A DNA stretch of 64,000 bases from Thiotrichales bacterium (GCA_016938655.1 JAFGUG010000045.1:62001-126000); one strand, 5' to 3'; numbered from the stretch's first letter, positions 8,693 to 17,705 are shown. Notes: generated from the letters alone by a model not told the origin. Program-made: numbers and translations.

Positions 8693-9022
8693 TTATTTGT
8701 TGCGGTTCGCTTTTTCTTCGTGCCCAGAAAGCCCAAATCGACGTTGTAGTTCATTGGTGACGTCATCACTGGATAGCCCTTGTGAAGCGAGCAGTACCAT
8801 TGTATGGAACCATAAGTCGGCCACTTCATAGACTAAATGGTCTTTGTCACCGTTGTGTTCAATGTCTTTCGCTGCCATGACGGTTTCTACCGACTCTTCG
8901 GCGACTTTTTTTAGGATTTTTTCTAATCCTTTGTCGTAAAGACTGGCAACGTAAGATTCACTTGGGTCTTGAAGCTTACGCGCTTCTAATATTTCATCAA
9001 GTTCTTTTAATATGTTGCTCAT
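8693..9022 (-). CDS. hisE: Phosphoribosyl-ATP pyrophosphatase
   Basis: Removes pyrophosphate from phosphoribosyl-ATP, the second step of histidine synthesis. The alpha-helical MazG-like fold is marked by [13 protein letters not shown] and [13 protein letters not shown], the glutamate/aspartate metal ligands of the family. It is monofunctional (109 residues): no HisI cyclohydrolase domain is fused, and hisI is not beside it. The start overlaps the hisF stop by 4 bp. Confidence 0.95.
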   Translation of the reverse strand: MSNILKELDEILEARKLQDPSESYVASLYDKGLEKILKKVAEESVETVMAAKDIEHNGDKDHLVYEVADLWFHTMVLLASQGLSSDDVTNELQRRFGLSGHEEKANRNK

Positions 9023-9792
9023 AGACGTACCTCAATACCTTCGGCTTGCATGGCTAATTTAGCCTCTTCTACCGTGTGTTGACCAAAGTGAAAAATACTG
9101 GCGGCAAGCACCGCTTCAGCATGCCCTTCGGTAATGCCTTTTGCTAGGTGTGAGAGCTCCCCTACGCCGCCAGAGGCAATAACTGGAATCTTAATGCTAT
9201 CGCTGATTGAGCGAGTAAGTTCAATGTCGAATCCGACTTTGGTCCCATCTCGATCCATGCTAGTAAGCAGAATCTCACCAGCGCCAAGCGCTTCCATTTT
9301 GATTGCCCATTCGACTGCATCAATGCCGGTTGGTTTGCGTCCGCCATGCGTGAAGATTTCCCATTTATCTTCTTCGCCTTTTACGCTGACTTTTTTGGCA
9401 TCAATAGCAACCACGATGCATTGTGAACCAAACGCATCGCAGGCCTCTTTTACAAAACCAGGGTTAAAAATAGCCGCTGAATTTATGGCAACCTTGTCGG
9501 CACCTGCATTGAGCATGGTGCGAATGTCGTCAACGCAGCGGATTCCCCCACCCACGGTTAAGGGTATAAAAACTTGGCTGGCAACATCTTCAACCATATG
9601 AACCATGGTGCCTCGATTATCTGCGGTTGCTCTAATATCTAAAAAGGTGATTTCATCGGCGCCTTGTGCATCGTAACGTTTGGCAACTTCTACTGGGTCA
9701 CCTGCATCACGAATGTCAACAAACTGCACACCTTTAACCACACGGCCTTCGTCAACATCTAAACATGGGATAATACGTTTTGCTAAACTCAT
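9019..9792 (-). CDS. hisF: Imidazole glycerol phosphate synthase, cyclase subunit
   Basis: TIM-barrel subunit that, with HisH, makes imidazole glycerol phosphate and AICAR. The catalytic aspartate of the [14 protein letters not shown] motif lies at residue 11, and the second one is in [13 protein letters not shown] near residue 135. Phosphate-binding loops appear as TVGGGIR and IASGGVG. Length 257 is standard. The gene is spaced 9 bp from hisA and overlaps hisE. Confidence 0.97.
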   Translation of the reverse strand: MSLAKRIIPCLDVDEGRVVKGVQFVDIRDAGDPVEVAKRYDAQGADEITFLDIRATADNRGTMVHMVEDVASQVFIPLTVGGGIRCVDDIRTMLNAGADKVAINSAAIFNPGFVKEACDAFGSQCIVVAIDAKKVSVKGEEDKWEIFTHGGRKPTGIDAVEWAIKMEALGAGEILLTSMDRDGTKVGFDIELTRSISDSIKIPVIASGGVGELSHLAKGITEGHAEAVLAASIFHFGQHTVEEAKLAMQAEGIEVRL

Positions 9793-9801
9793 AGTGTTTT
9801 C

Positions 9802-10545
9802 TTATTTATTTGGTGAAAGCTGGTCAGACAGTGTCTGCCCTTCTTTAAAGTCCAGAGAACCTTCGTAAATGGCACGACCAGTAATTGCCCCCGTTACGCC
9901 ATCGGCTTCGATGTCCGCTAACTTACGAATATCGTCTAGGTTGGTGATGCCGCCTGAAGCGATAATTGGAATGCTTAATGCCTTGGCAAGTGCTTGGGTG
10001 GCTTCAATATTAACGCCTTGCATCATGCCGTCGCGGCCGATGTCGGTGTAGATAATGGCTTCAACACCATCGTTCTCAAATTGTTTACCTAATTGAGTGA
10101 CTTCATGATTAGTCACTTCCGCCCAACCGTTAATTGCCACCATGCCATCTTTGGCATCTAGGCCAACCATGATGTGGCCAGGGAAGGCTTTACAGGCTTC
10201 AGCGACAAACTCTGGATTGTGGACAGCTTTGGTGCCAATAATGCAGTAACTTACGCCAGCATTTAGATACGCTTCAATGGTTTGCAGGTCACGAATTCCG
10301 CCACCGATTTGAATCGGTAGGTCAGGGTAAGCCTCACGCACTTGATAAACCGCGCCACCATTGACGGGTTTACCTTCAAAAGCCCCGTTTAAGTCAACCA
10401 TGTGTAGACGGCGTGCACCTTCATTGACCCAGCGTTCAGCCATGGCAACGATGTCGCCAGAAAATACGGTTGCATCGTCCATAATGCCTTGACGTAAGCG
10501 AACGCATTCGCCATCTTTTAAATCGATTGCTGGAATTAGAAGCAT
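9802..10545 (-). CDS. hisA: ProFAR isomerase (phosphoribosylformimino-AICAR ribotide isomerase)
   Basis: TIM-barrel isomerase paralogous to His[18 protein letters not shown] holds the catalytic Asp, [13 protein letters not shown] the substrate loop, and [12 protein letters not shown] the second Asp. GGGIRD and IASGGITN are the phosphate loops. Length 247 is typical. It lies between hisH and hisF in the usual hisBHAF order. Confidence 0.97.
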   Translation of the reverse strand: MLLIPAIDLKDGECVRLRQGIMDDATVFSGDIVAMAERWVNEGARRLHMVDLNGAFEGKPVNGGAVYQVREAYPDLPIQIGGGIRDLQTIEAYLNAGVSYCIIGTKAVHNPEFVAEACKAFPGHIMVGLDAKDGMVAINGWAEVTNHEVTQLGKQFENDGVEAIIYTDIGRDGMMQGVNIEATQALAKALSIPIIASGGITNLDDIRKLADIEADGVTGAITGRAIYEGSLDFKEGQTLSDQLSPNK

Positions 10546-10572
10546 AGTTTTGTCCTTAAATCTTAAAGTCTT

Positions 10573-11211
10573 TTATTGGCCGTTCCATTGTAGGAAGTTC
10601 TTTAATAGCTGAAGTCCATGATCCGCACTTTTTTCTGGATGTGCTTGGATTGCGAATAGGTTTTTATGGCTCAGTGCTGCGGCAAAGGTTTCGCCGTGTG
10701 TGGTTTGGCCTGCGATATATTGAGTGTTTTCAGGTTGTACAAAGTAGCTATGAACATAATAAAAACGGCTGTCTTGTGGGATGTTTTGCCAAAGAGGGTG
10801 GTCAATGGTTTGAGTGATTTGGTTCCAACCCATGTGCGGGACTTTGAGTTCGGAATGGTCTTCAATGTCAAAGTGTTTAACGTTGCCCTTAATAATGTCA
10901 AGGCAATCAATGCCGTTGTTCTCATTGCTGTGAGACATTAATACTTGAAGCCCCATGCAAATACCTAGAAACGGTTTCTCTTGAGCGGCTTTCTGGATTG
11001 GATGGATCATGCCAGTGTCTCGCAAGGCTTGCATACAGGCCTTAGCGGCACCTTGACCTGGAAAAATGATGGCATCAGCGGATTCAATTTCATCCGGCTG
11101 GTTGGTTACTAAAATCTTGGTGTTGGTGTCTGCAACATGTTCAGCCGCTTTAGAAACCGAGCGCAGGTTTCCCATACCATAGTCAACCACGGCAACCAGT
11201 TTTTGACTCAT
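10573..11211 (-). CDS. hisH: Imidazole glycerol phosphate synthase, glutaminase subunit
   Basis: Class-I amidotransferase that supplies ammonia to HisF. The nucleophile cysteine is in FLGICMGLQVLM near residue 84, and the His-Glu pair is in IQAHPEKSADHG near the C-terminus. The oxyanion/phosphate motif appears as IIFPGQGAA. It has 212 residues. Its start and the hisB stop share one base (TAATG), implying translational coupling. Confidence 0.96.
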   Translation of the reverse strand: MSQKLVAVVDYGMGNLRSVSKAAEHVADTNTKILVTNQPDEIESADAIIFPGQGAAKACMQALRDTGMIHPIQKAAQEKPFLGICMGLQVLMSHSNENNGIDCLDIIKGNVKHFDIEDHSELKVPHMGWNQITQTIDHPLWQNIPQDSRFYYVHSYFVQPENTQYIAGQTTHGETFAAALSHKNLFAIQAHPEKSADHGLQLLKNFLQWNGQ

Positions 11212-11798
11212 TACAGCATTCCTTTAGTAGAAGGTAAGATGCCTGCCATTCTTTCATCAGGTGTTAATGCCATGCGTAAAGCTCTTCCAAAAGCCTTAAA
11301 AATGGTTTCTGCTTGGTGGTGAGCATTATATCCACGAATATTGTCTATATGCAGCGAGGCGTGAGCATGATTAACAAACCCTTGAAAAAATTCTAAGACA
11401 AGTTGAGTTTCAAATGTACCGATTTGTTCACGAGTAAAGTCACAATTAAATTCAAGACCAGGACGACCAGAAAGGTCGATGACAACTCGCGATAATGCTT
11501 CATCAAGTGGGACGTAAGCATGCCCATAACGGGTAATGCCTTTTTTGTCTCCAACAGCCTTGGTGATAGCTTGACCTAGTGCAATTCCGACATCTTCAAC
11601 AGTGTGATGGTCGTCAATGTGATTGTCGCCGTTTGCATTTATGGTAATGTCAATCATGCTATGACGCGCGATTTGATCAAGCATATGTTCAAAAAATGGT
11701 ACGCCGGTATTGAAATCAGCTTTGCCAGTGCCATCTAAGTTCACAGTAACTTGAATCTGCGTCTCTAAAGTATTGCGTTCAATGTTTGCTGTTCGCAT
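11211..11798 (-). CDS. hisB: Imidazoleglycerol-phosphate dehydratase
   Basis: Manganese enzyme catalysing the sixth step of histidine synthesis. The metal-binding motifs are [14 protein letters not shown] near residue 63 and [13 protein letters not shown] near residue 155. It is monofunctional (195 residues), without the histidinol-phosphatase domain of the E. coli protein. It is the first gene of the his-hinT array; its promoter should lie in the 475-bp gap shared with ccoN. Confidence 0.97.
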   Translation of the reverse strand: MRTANIERNTLETQIQVTVNLDGTGKADFNTGVPFFEHMLDQIARHSMIDITINANGDNHIDDHHTVEDVGIALGQAITKAVGDKKGITRYGHAYVPLDEALSRVVIDLSGRPGLEFNCDFTREQIGTFETQLVLEFFQGFVNHAHASLHIDNIRGYNAHHQAETIFKAFGRALRMALTPDERMAGILPSTKGML

Positions 11799-12119
11799 TG
11801 CTTTGTCCTAAGTCGATAATTAAGTGAGCAATATAATAACGTAAACTGCTTTCATTGGATATTGTTATCGATTTGAATGTATGGAGATTAGGTCGATTGG
11901 TAAGTGAAGTTTCTATCATTTAATACGCGAAATAGCCTTCTACGTTTTGGTTATAGGGCAAAAACACTTTTAAAAATGTGAGATATAAGTAACTATTGAT
12001 ATATCCTCATTAATTTTTTTAAGTACCGAATAGATTCGTTATTTGTAATAATTGCGAAGATTTATTTAAATGCCAAAGCCCTACTTTTTAAGGTTTATAG
12101 GACGAAATCTATACTTTTC

Positions 12120-12133
12120 TTGATGTAGATTAA
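12120..12133 (+). promoter_or_regulatory. FNR/Anr-type site upstream of ccoN
   Basis: TTGATGTAGATTAA matches TTGAT-N4-ATCAA with one mismatch. Its centre (12126.5) is about 62 bp upstream of the start point expected from the TATAAT at 12177, the classic class I activator distance. Oxygen-responsive activation of cbb3 operons by FNR-family proteins is established in many proteobacteria. Confidence 0.65.
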
Positions 12134-12176
12134 GTTTAGTGACCTTAATTCGGGGGTTAGCTTCTCTATTGCAATG

Positions 12177-12182
12177 TATAAT
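12177..12182 (+). promoter_or_regulatory. Putative -10 element of the cco promoter
   Basis: Perfect TATAAT, 92 bp before the ccoN start codon. The region 17 bp upstream (GGGTTA) is a poor -35, as expected for an activator-dependent promoter. Confidence 0.5.
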
Positions 12183-12273
12183 TGCACTCGATTGAGGAGC
12201 TTATTCCATAAATGAAATGAAAAATTCAAAGTGGAATGGCAAAACTTTAAGACTATAAAGGGGAATCCGACTA

Positions 12274-13704
12274 ATGGATACTACAGCAAAACCACAATAT
12301 GATAATGGCGTGGTTCAGTATTTAACAGTAGGTGCAGTTGTTTTCTTGGTGCTAGGTACTTTAATGGGTACTTATGCAGCAGCACAGCTTGCTTGGCCTG
12401 CGTTAAACTTTGATATTGCGGAAATCACTTTTGCTAGATTACGTGTTATGCATACCAACACAGTTATCTTTGCATTTGGTGGTATGACACTAATGGCAAC
12501 CGCTTTTTACACGGTTCAACGTACAAACGGCGTCAAACTATGGAGTAACTCCATGGCTTGGATTACAGCCATTTTGTTCACGATTGGGTTGCTGGCAACG
12601 GTTGTAACACTTTCCTTAGGGATGACAACGGGTAAAGAGTATCACGAACAAGAGTGGCCACTTGCGATTGCAATTGCCGTTGTTTGGACGTTATATACTT
12701 TTAACTTTGTTATGACAATTGCATCACGAAATAAAGAAACCCATCCAAACGTATACGTTTCAAACTGGTTCTTTATGGGAATGATGATTGCCATTACTTA
12801 CCTATATGTTGTAAACGGATTGGCTATCCCAGTTTCACTGTTCCGTTCTTATTCGCTGTTTGCGGGTGTTCAGGATGCAATGATTCAGTGGTGGTGGGGG
12901 CATAATGCGGTAGGTTTCTTCCTAACTGCTGGTTTCCTTGCAATTATGTACTACTTTGTACCTAAGCAAGCACAACGTCCAATTTACTCTTACCGCTTAT
13001 CGGTAATCCACTTCTGGGCCTTAATGTTTGGTTATGTATGGTTAGGTGCTCACCACCTTCAGTACACAGCATTACCTGACTGGACGGGTTCATTAGGTGC
13101 TGCGATTTCCCTTGCAATGATTATCCCTTCATGGGGTGGTGCTCTTAACGGGATGCTTACTCTATCTGGTGCTTGGGATAGACTGCGTACGGATTACATC
13201 CTACGTTTCTTAATCATCTCGTTAGCGTTCTATGCAATGTCAACGTTCGAAGGGCCTGTAATGGCAGCGAAAACGGTTAACGCACTATCTCACTACACAG
13301 ATTGGACGGTTGGTCACGTTCACTCTGGTGCGTTAGGTTGGGTTGCGATGGTTTCGATTGGTGCGATTTACCACATGGTAATGAAGCTATGGAAAACTGA
13401 AATGTACTCTATGCAGTTGATCAACTTCCACTTCTGGCTTGCAACAATCGGTACCGTTTTCTACATCGTAGCGATGTGGGTATCAGGTATCATGCAAGGT
13501 CTTATGTGGAGAGCTTATGACGAATATGGCGTATTAGCTTATACATTCGCAGAATCCGTTTCTGCAATGCACCCATATTACGCAATGCGTGCTTTAGGTG
13601 GTCTATTGTTCTTCACTGGTGCGGCAATTATGCTGTATAACATCGTGATGACAATTCGCATGGCAAAAGCTAAAGCGACAAGCGGTGTGGCAGCACACGC
13701 TTAA
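12274..13704 (+). CDS. ccoN: cbb3-type cytochrome c oxidase subunit I
   Basis: Catalytic subunit of the high-affinity cbb3 oxidase in the inner membrane, holding the low-spin haem and the haem b3-CuB centre. Metal-ligand regions are visible: LRVMHTNTVIFAF near residue 60, WWWGHNAVGFFLTAG near residue 208, GAHHLQYTALPDW near residue 260 and DWTVGHVHSGALGW near residue 345. At 476 residues with about 12 helices it has the normal size. GGGGAA precedes the ATG. Codon choice differs from many neighbours in being rich in T/A-ending codons, as expected for a highly expressed gene in an AT-leaning genome. Confidence 0.98.
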   Translation: MDTTAKPQYDNGVVQYLTVGAVVFLVLGTLMGTYAAAQLAWPALNFDIAEITFARLRVMHTNTVIFAFGGMTLMATAFYTVQRTNGVKLWSNSMAWITAILFTIGLLATVVTLSLGMTTGKEYHEQEWPLAIAIAVVWTLYTFNFVMTIASRNKETHPNVYVSNWFFMGMMIAITYLYVVNGLAIPVSLFRSYSLFAGVQDAMIQWWWGHNAVGFFLTAGFLAIMYYFVPKQAQRPIYSYRLSVIHFWALMFGYVWLGAHHLQYTALPDWTGSLGAAISLAMIIPSWGGALNGMLTLSGAWDRLRTDYILRFLIISLAFYAMSTFEGPVMAAKTVNALSHYTDWTVGHVHSGALGWVAMVSIGAIYHMVMKLWKTEMYSMQLINFHFWLATIGTVFYIVAMWVSGIMQGLMWRAYDEYGVLAYTFAESVSAMHPYYAMRALGGLLFFTGAAIMLYNIVMTIRMAKAKATSGVAAHA

Positions 13705-13720
13705 ATAAAAGAATCATGAC

Positions 13721-13745
13721 AAGTGCAGTTTTATTTACTGCACTT
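13721..13745 (+). other. Intercistronic hairpin between ccoN and ccoO
   Basis: A perfect 9-bp stem (AAGTGCAGT / ACTGCACTT) closes a 7-base loop. No T-run follows, so it is more likely an mRNA-stabilising or processing hairpin than a terminator; it could set the ccoN:ccoO ratio. Confidence 0.6.
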
Positions 13746-13779
13746 AAATTGAAACTAATGAGTTGAGGAGCACAAACTC

Positions 13780-14607
13780 ATGGCAGATAATCAAGAACCA
13801 AAAAACATCCAGGATGGTATGGAGCGTAATATATTCGCTCTGTTCCTAGCAACTGCTCTAGCAGTTTCGATTGCTGGTATTGTAGAAATCATTCCGTTGT
13901 TTTACCTTAAATCAGCAGTAGACTATACTGAGCAGACTGATAAATACGGTAACGCTAAGAATGAAAAGTTCCCTGAATTAGTTTGGGAACGTACGTTTAC
14001 AGAAGTAGACGGCAAAATTGTGTCTGACAAGGCACTTTACAAACAAGATAAAAATGGCAAATGGGTCTTAGCAGACTGGAAAGCAGGTGATGGTGTTCGT
14101 CCTTATACTCCACTAGAGCTTGCAGGTCGTGATCTATACCTTCGTGAAGGTTGTTACATTTGCCACTCTCAAATGATTCGTCCTTTCCGTGATGAGCGTG
14201 AGCGTTATGGTCACTACTCATTGGCTACGGAATCTATGTATGATCACCCTATGCAGTGGGGCTCAAAACGTACTGGTCCAGATATGGCTCGTTTAGGCGG
14301 TAAATATTCGGATGAGTGGCATGTAATGCATTTAATGCGTCCTCAAGACATGGTTCCTGAATCAGTAATGCCTGCTTACCCATGGTTAGCAGAAAACAGC
14401 ATTGAAAAAGATTTCTTTGGTACTAAGCGTGATATGACTAAACGTCTATCGGTTATGAGAACACTAGGTGTTCCATACACTGACGAAGAGATTGCTAATG
14501 CAAATGAAGCAATCAAAGGCTATTCAGAAATGGATGCAATGGTTGCGTATCTTCAAGTACTAGGAACGATGGTCAAGCTGGATGACAGCAAGACTTATCG
14601 TCAGTAA
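13780..14607 (+). CDS. ccoO: cbb3-type cytochrome c oxidase subunit II (mono-haem c)
   Basis: Membrane-anchored mono-haem cytochrome that passes electrons to CcoN. One N-terminal helix (residues about 17-40) is followed by a periplasmic domain with the haem motif in [15 protein letters not shown] near residue 128. The [13 protein letters not shown] element contains the axial Met. At 275 residues it is longer than many CcoO proteins because of a hydrophilic insert between helix and haem motif (about residues 48-105), a feature seen in some members. GAGGAG lies shortly before the ATG. It is followed after 2 bp by ccoQ. Confidence 0.97.
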   Translation: MADNQEPKNIQDGMERNIFALFLATALAVSIAGIVEIIPLFYLKSAVDYTEQTDKYGNAKNEKFPELVWERTFTEVDGKIVSDKALYKQDKNGKWVLADWKAGDGVRPYTPLELAGRDLYLREGCYICHSQMIRPFRDERERYGHYSLATESMYDHPMQWGSKRTGPDMARLGGKYSDEWHVMHLMRPQDMVPESVMPAYPWLAENSIEKDFFGTKRDMTKRLSVMRTLGVPYTDEEIANANEAIKGYSEMDAMVAYLQVLGTMVKLDDSKTYRQ

Positions 14608-14609
14608 TC

Positions 14610-14792
14610 ATGAGTAAATTTGAACAATATTTCAGCACAGACTGGTCTTCAATGACAGGTCAGGACTGGGCTGGCTTAATCATTACTGTTTTGGTTTTTC
14701 TTGGTATGTTAATTACGTTTGCTTTGGCTCTAAGACCAAGTAAGCGTAAAGAGCTTGAAGCTGAGAAATACAAAATACTTAAAGATGATTAA
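14610..14792 (+). CDS. ccoQ: cbb3-type oxidase small subunit CcoQ
   Basis: Small one-helix protein (60 residues) in the position always held by CcoQ between ccoO and ccoP. The helix is ITVLVFLGMLITFALAL, preceded by a short hydrophilic N-terminus and followed by the basic RPSKRKELEAEK tail. CcoQ stabilises the oxidase but is not catalytic. It begins two bases after the ccoO stop. Confidence 0.9.
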   Translation: MSKFEQYFSTDWSSMTGQDWAGLIITVLVFLGMLITFALALRPSKRKELEAEKYKILKDD

Positions 14793-14816
14793 ATATTTAT
14801 TCTGAGGAGAATAACT

Positions 14817-15725
14817 ATGTCACAACATAATCCATGGCCAGATGAAGGAAATACTGGACATATTTGGGATGAAGATCTGCGTGAATTAGATAATCCACCA
14901 CCGCTGTGGTGGATGCTGTCTTTTTATGCCGGTTTTATCATGATCATTTTCTACACGCTTTACTATCCAACTATTCCATTAACAGATGGAACAGGTGAGT
15001 TTACAAAAGGTGTTGCAGGATGGACTCAGGTTGAAGAGTATCATGAAGATTTTGCAGTACTTAAAGATTGGCGTAAGTCAAAATTTGCTGATAAAGAAGA
15101 GAAACTAGCTTCAATGTCAGTTGATGAAATCCTAAAGGATGAAGACTTAAAAGCTTATTCTGTTGCAACGTCTAAGCAGTTATTTGGTGACTATTGTGCC
15201 GCATGTCATGGTGCAGGTGGTCAGGGTAACCCTAACTTCCCAGTGCTTGCTGATGATGATTGGTTATTTGGCGGTAAGCCTTCACAAATTGAAGCATCGT
15301 TAATTAATGGACGTATTGGAAACATGCCCGCTAAAGGCTTAATGGGTAACCTTACTGAACAAGAGATGAATGATGTAACAGATTACGTTATAGCCTTGTC
15401 TGAAGGTAAGGCAGATGAGCCTGTTTTTGCTGCTGGTAAAGCCGTTTACGCTAAAGGTATGTGCTTAGCCTGTCATGGTCCTACTGGTAAGCCATTGGCC
15501 TACACTGGTGCGGCAAACTTAACAGACCAAATCTGGCGATTTGGTTCAGATAGAGAGACCATTTATAACGTTATTGCTAAAGGTGTTAATGTTAAGAAAG
15601 ATGGAGAGTATTTGGAAGGCACGCAAAAAGCTGTGATGCCAGCGTTTAACGAGCGTCTGCCAAATGCTGAAGTTAATATTAAACGTTTAACAGTATATGT
15701 TCATGCCTTAGGTGGCGGTCAGTAA
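14817..15725 (+). CDS. ccoP: cbb3-type cytochrome c oxidase subunit III (di-haem c)
   Basis: Di-haem cytochrome c, entry point for electrons from soluble cytochromes. The single helix lies at about residues 28-50 after an N-terminal CcoP motif (HIWDEDLRELDNPPPLWW). The haem motifs are CAACH near residue 130 and CLACH near residue 217, each with downstream Met ligands (GNMPAKGLMG, AVMPAFNERL). The total of 302 residues is normal. GAGGAG precedes the ATG. A strong terminator follows the stop. Confidence 0.98.
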   Translation: MSQHNPWPDEGNTGHIWDEDLRELDNPPPLWWMLSFYAGFIMIIFYTLYYPTIPLTDGTGEFTKGVAGWTQVEEYHEDFAVLKDWRKSKFADKEEKLASMSVDEILKDEDLKAYSVATSKQLFGDYCAACHGAGGQGNPNFPVLADDDWLFGGKPSQIEASLINGRIGNMPAKGLMGNLTEQEMNDVTDYVIALSEGKADEPVFAAGKAVYAKGMCLACHGPTGKPLAYTGAANLTDQIWRFGSDRETIYNVIAKGVNVKKDGEYLEGTQKAVMPAFNERLPNAEVNIKRLTVYVHALGGGQ

Positions 15726-15761
15726 ATGACAGTTGTATATTTACAACGATGTTATTAAAGT

Positions 15762-15790
15762 AAAGGGAGAGCATAATGTTCTCCCTTTTT
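15762..15790 (+). terminator. Rho-independent terminator after ccoP
   Basis: The stem AAAGGGAGA pairs with TCTCCCTTT around a short loop and runs into five T residues. It separates ccoNOQP from the small membrane gene and ccoG. Confidence 0.85.
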
Positions 15791-15807
15791 ACCTTTAGGA
15801 ATAAACA

Positions 15808-15827
15808 AACTTGATATAAATCAAGTT
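15808..15827 (+). promoter_or_regulatory. Perfect FNR/Anr box overlapping a probable -10
   Basis: AACTTGATATAAATCAAGTT contains an exact TTGAT-N4-ATCAA site (15811-15824) with three more paired bases on each side. It lies only 17 bp before the ATG at 15841. A TATAAA (15815-15820) inside the box could be the -10 of the small gene, so binding would more likely block than activate that promoter; this is inference. Confidence 0.75.
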
Positions 15828-15840
15828 ATTGGAGTAAGTT

Positions 15841-15987
15841 ATGAACGAATTAAATAATGATTTCGTATTGTGGATCTCTATTGGAGCTCTTGTTTTATCC
15901 ATTGTTTCTTTGATTGGTTTTGCTTGGAAAGCGACTCGAGGAATCGAAGGCCTAGAGTCTGATGAAACGACAGAAGAAAAAAAATAA
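15841..15987 (+). CDS. 48-residue single-helix membrane protein between ccoP and ccoG
   Basis: Not recognised. The reading frame begins MNELNNDFVLWISIGALVL and has one helix (residues about 8-29), then a polar tail rich in acidic residues and lysines (GLESDETTEEKK). GGAG lies 6 bases before the ATG, and the gene sits between two terminators (15762 and 16008) with a perfect FNR box directly upstream, which argues that it is real and a separate transcription unit. By location, size and topology it could be an accessory or assembly subunit comparable to CcoM of Pseudomonas stutzeri or a second CcoQ-like peptide, but no sequence motif shows this. Confidence 0.7.
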   Translation: MNELNNDFVLWISIGALVLSIVSLIGFAWKATRGIEGLESDETTEEKK

Positions 15988-16007
15988 AAACGTTACATAA
16001 GTTTTAA

Positions 16008-16036
16008 TAGGTCCACTTGACGTGGGCCTATTTTGT
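16008..16036 (+). terminator. Rho-independent terminator after the 48-residue gene
   Basis: TAGGTCCAC pairs with GTGGGCCTA (one G-T pair) around a 5-base loop, followed by TTTTGTTT. Confidence 0.8.
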
Positions 16037-16048
16037 TTATGAACCGCA

Positions 16049-16066
16049 ATAAATAAATTTATTTAT
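16049..16066. promoter_or_regulatory. 18-bp AT-only palindrome upstream of ccoG
   Basis: ATAAATAAATTTATTTAT is a perfect palindrome 65 bp before the ccoG start. It could be an operator, but its composition is simple and chance is not excluded. Confidence 0.35.
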
Positions 16067-16130
16067 GAATCAGCAAGTTATTTCTATAGAATGCCTGCAG
16101 GTTAAATAATCGTAATGCAAGGACCGCCTT

Positions 16131-17603
16131 ATGTCAGATGAAAAGAAAGACCTCTACCGTGATGATGGACGAACGGGTTCCGTTCTCAGTGACATGGATA
16201 CCAGTAACAAAAATCTGCAGAATATTGGGGTAGAGATTCTACCTGTACATACTGGCGGGACAGTGCATGCGAAAAGAATCCCAGGCTTTTTCAGAAAAGC
16301 AAAATGGATTATTGCCTCAATGTGGATTGCCCTTTTTGTAGGCCCTTATTTAAGATGGGATGGTCATCAAGCTATTTTGTTTGACCTTCCAAATCGACAG
16401 TTTCATATTTTTGGTTTGACTATTCTTCCGCAAGACATCTGGGTTTTAGCAATGATTTTATTGTTTTTCTCATTAGCTCTTGCCGCCACCACAGCCATTG
16501 CGGGTCGATTATGGTGTGGTTATGCATGTTTTCATACGGTTTGGGTGGATGTCTTTACGTGGATTGAAGAGAAGATTGAAGGGCAGCCAAATAAGCGAAT
16601 CAAGCTTGATGAAGCGCCTATGAGTTTAGATAAACTTAAAAAGAAGGTGCCTAAGCACCTGATTTGGTTGTTCATTGGTTTGGCTACCTCTTTTAGTTTT
16701 GTCGCTTATTTCGTTGATGCATTTGATCTATGGGCAAGACTTATTCGTTTTGAATGGGGTGCAACAGAAACAGCCGTGATTGTACTATTAGGTTTGGCAA
16801 CTTACTTCTTTGCAGGAATCTTACGTGAACAAGTTTGTATTGGCTTTTGTCCTTACGCACGTATTCAAGGTGCGATGTACGATACGCAAACGGTTGTTCC
16901 GACCTATGATGTTGATCGTGGTGAGCCACGTGGACGAATTAAACGCGTTAAGCCGGGTGAGGAAGCGCCAGATTTAGGAGACTGTATCGACTGTAATTTG
17001 TGTGTGGCTGTATGCCCGACGGGTGTCGATATTCGAAAAGGTCAGCAGTTTGGTTGTATTACTTGCGGTATCTGTATTGACGCTTGTGACTCTGTTATGG
17101 ACAAGATCAAAAAGCCGCGCGGATTGATTCGTTATGCTTCTCTTTATGAGTTTGCTGGTAAAGCTCTACCGCCTATTTGGCGTCGTCCTCGAGTTCTTGT
17201 CTATTCAGGAATCATGGGGTTTGCAGGTGCAATGATTCTTTGGGGGTTGTTGACCATGTCTCCAATTGACTTAAAAGCACTGCATGAGCGTGCGCCTTTA
17301 TTTGTTCAGATGAGTGATGGAACGATTCAAAATAAGTGGGTTTTGAAAATAGTAAACAAAAGCAACCAGCCTATGCAAGCACAAATCAGTGTTTCTGGAT
17401 TTGATGGTTTAACTTATGATGTTGGTAGGCAGTCACTTGAAATTCAAGCGGGTAATGTTGGTTCAACAGATCTTTTTGTACAGATAGACAGAAAGTTGTT
17501 AACAGAGGTTAATACACCTATTACGATAAAAGTGGTTGATCTAAACAACCCGTCTATTATGGAAGAGTACGAAGCGACCTTCATTGGGCCACGTCCTAGA
17601 TAG
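16131..17603 (+). CDS. ccoG: cbb3 oxidase accessory protein CcoG (polyferredoxin, FixG)
   Basis: Membrane iron-sulfur protein needed for cbb3 maturation, shown in other bacteria to act as a cupric reductase. It has about five helices and two 4Fe-4S motifs, CIDCNLCVAVCPTG near residue 286 and CITCGICIDACDS near residue 307, preceded by the GRLWCGYACFHTVW segment. The C-terminal FixG immunoglobulin-like domain follows (residues about 385-490). Length 490 is normal. It begins the maturation block and is followed by a terminator before ccoH, so the four maturation genes are not one uninterrupted message. Confidence 0.97.
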   Translation: MSDEKKDLYRDDGRTGSVLSDMDTSNKNLQNIGVEILPVHTGGTVHAKRIPGFFRKAKWIIASMWIALFVGPYLRWDGHQAILFDLPNRQFHIFGLTILPQDIWVLAMILLFFSLALAATTAIAGRLWCGYACFHTVWVDVFTWIEEKIEGQPNKRIKLDEAPMSLDKLKKKVPKHLIWLFIGLATSFSFVAYFVDAFDLWARLIRFEWGATETAVIVLLGLATYFFAGILREQVCIGFCPYARIQGAMYDTQTVVPTYDVDRGEPRGRIKRVKPGEEAPDLGDCIDCNLCVAVCPTGVDIRKGQQFGCITCGICIDACDSVMDKIKKPRGLIRYASLYEFAGKALPPIWRRPRVLVYSGIMGFAGAMILWGLLTMSPIDLKALHERAPLFVQMSDGTIQNKWVLKIVNKSNQPMQAQISVSGFDGLTYDVGRQSLEIQAGNVGSTDLFVQIDRKLLTEVNTPITIKVVDLNNPSIMEEYEATFIGPRPR

Positions 17604-17662
17604 TCATTCATGTCCATTTGTATACAGATGGTTCGCTAGACGACAAATGTTCAGTTATAATC

Positions 17663-17692
17663 AAAGGCCCTTAATTGGGCTTTTTTATTTTT
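17663..17692 (+). terminator. Terminator or attenuator between ccoG and ccoH
   Basis: AAAGGCCC pairs with GGGCTTTT (one G-T pair) around TTAATT and continues into a T-rich run. The ccoH ribosome site AGGAGGGG directly follows, so partial termination may set CcoHIS levels. Confidence 0.75.
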
Positions 17693-17705
17693 AGGAGGGG
17701 GCTTA

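Larger units (their letters stand above)
11799..12273. other. 475-bp divergent intergenic region between hisB and ccoN
   Basis: AT-rich gap that must carry the leftward his promoter and the rightward cco promoter. The right half holds a one-mismatch FNR/Anr site and a perfect TATAAT. I saw no convincing open reading frame, no his leader peptide with a run of histidine codons, and no copy of the iterated palindrome. Confidence 0.7.
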
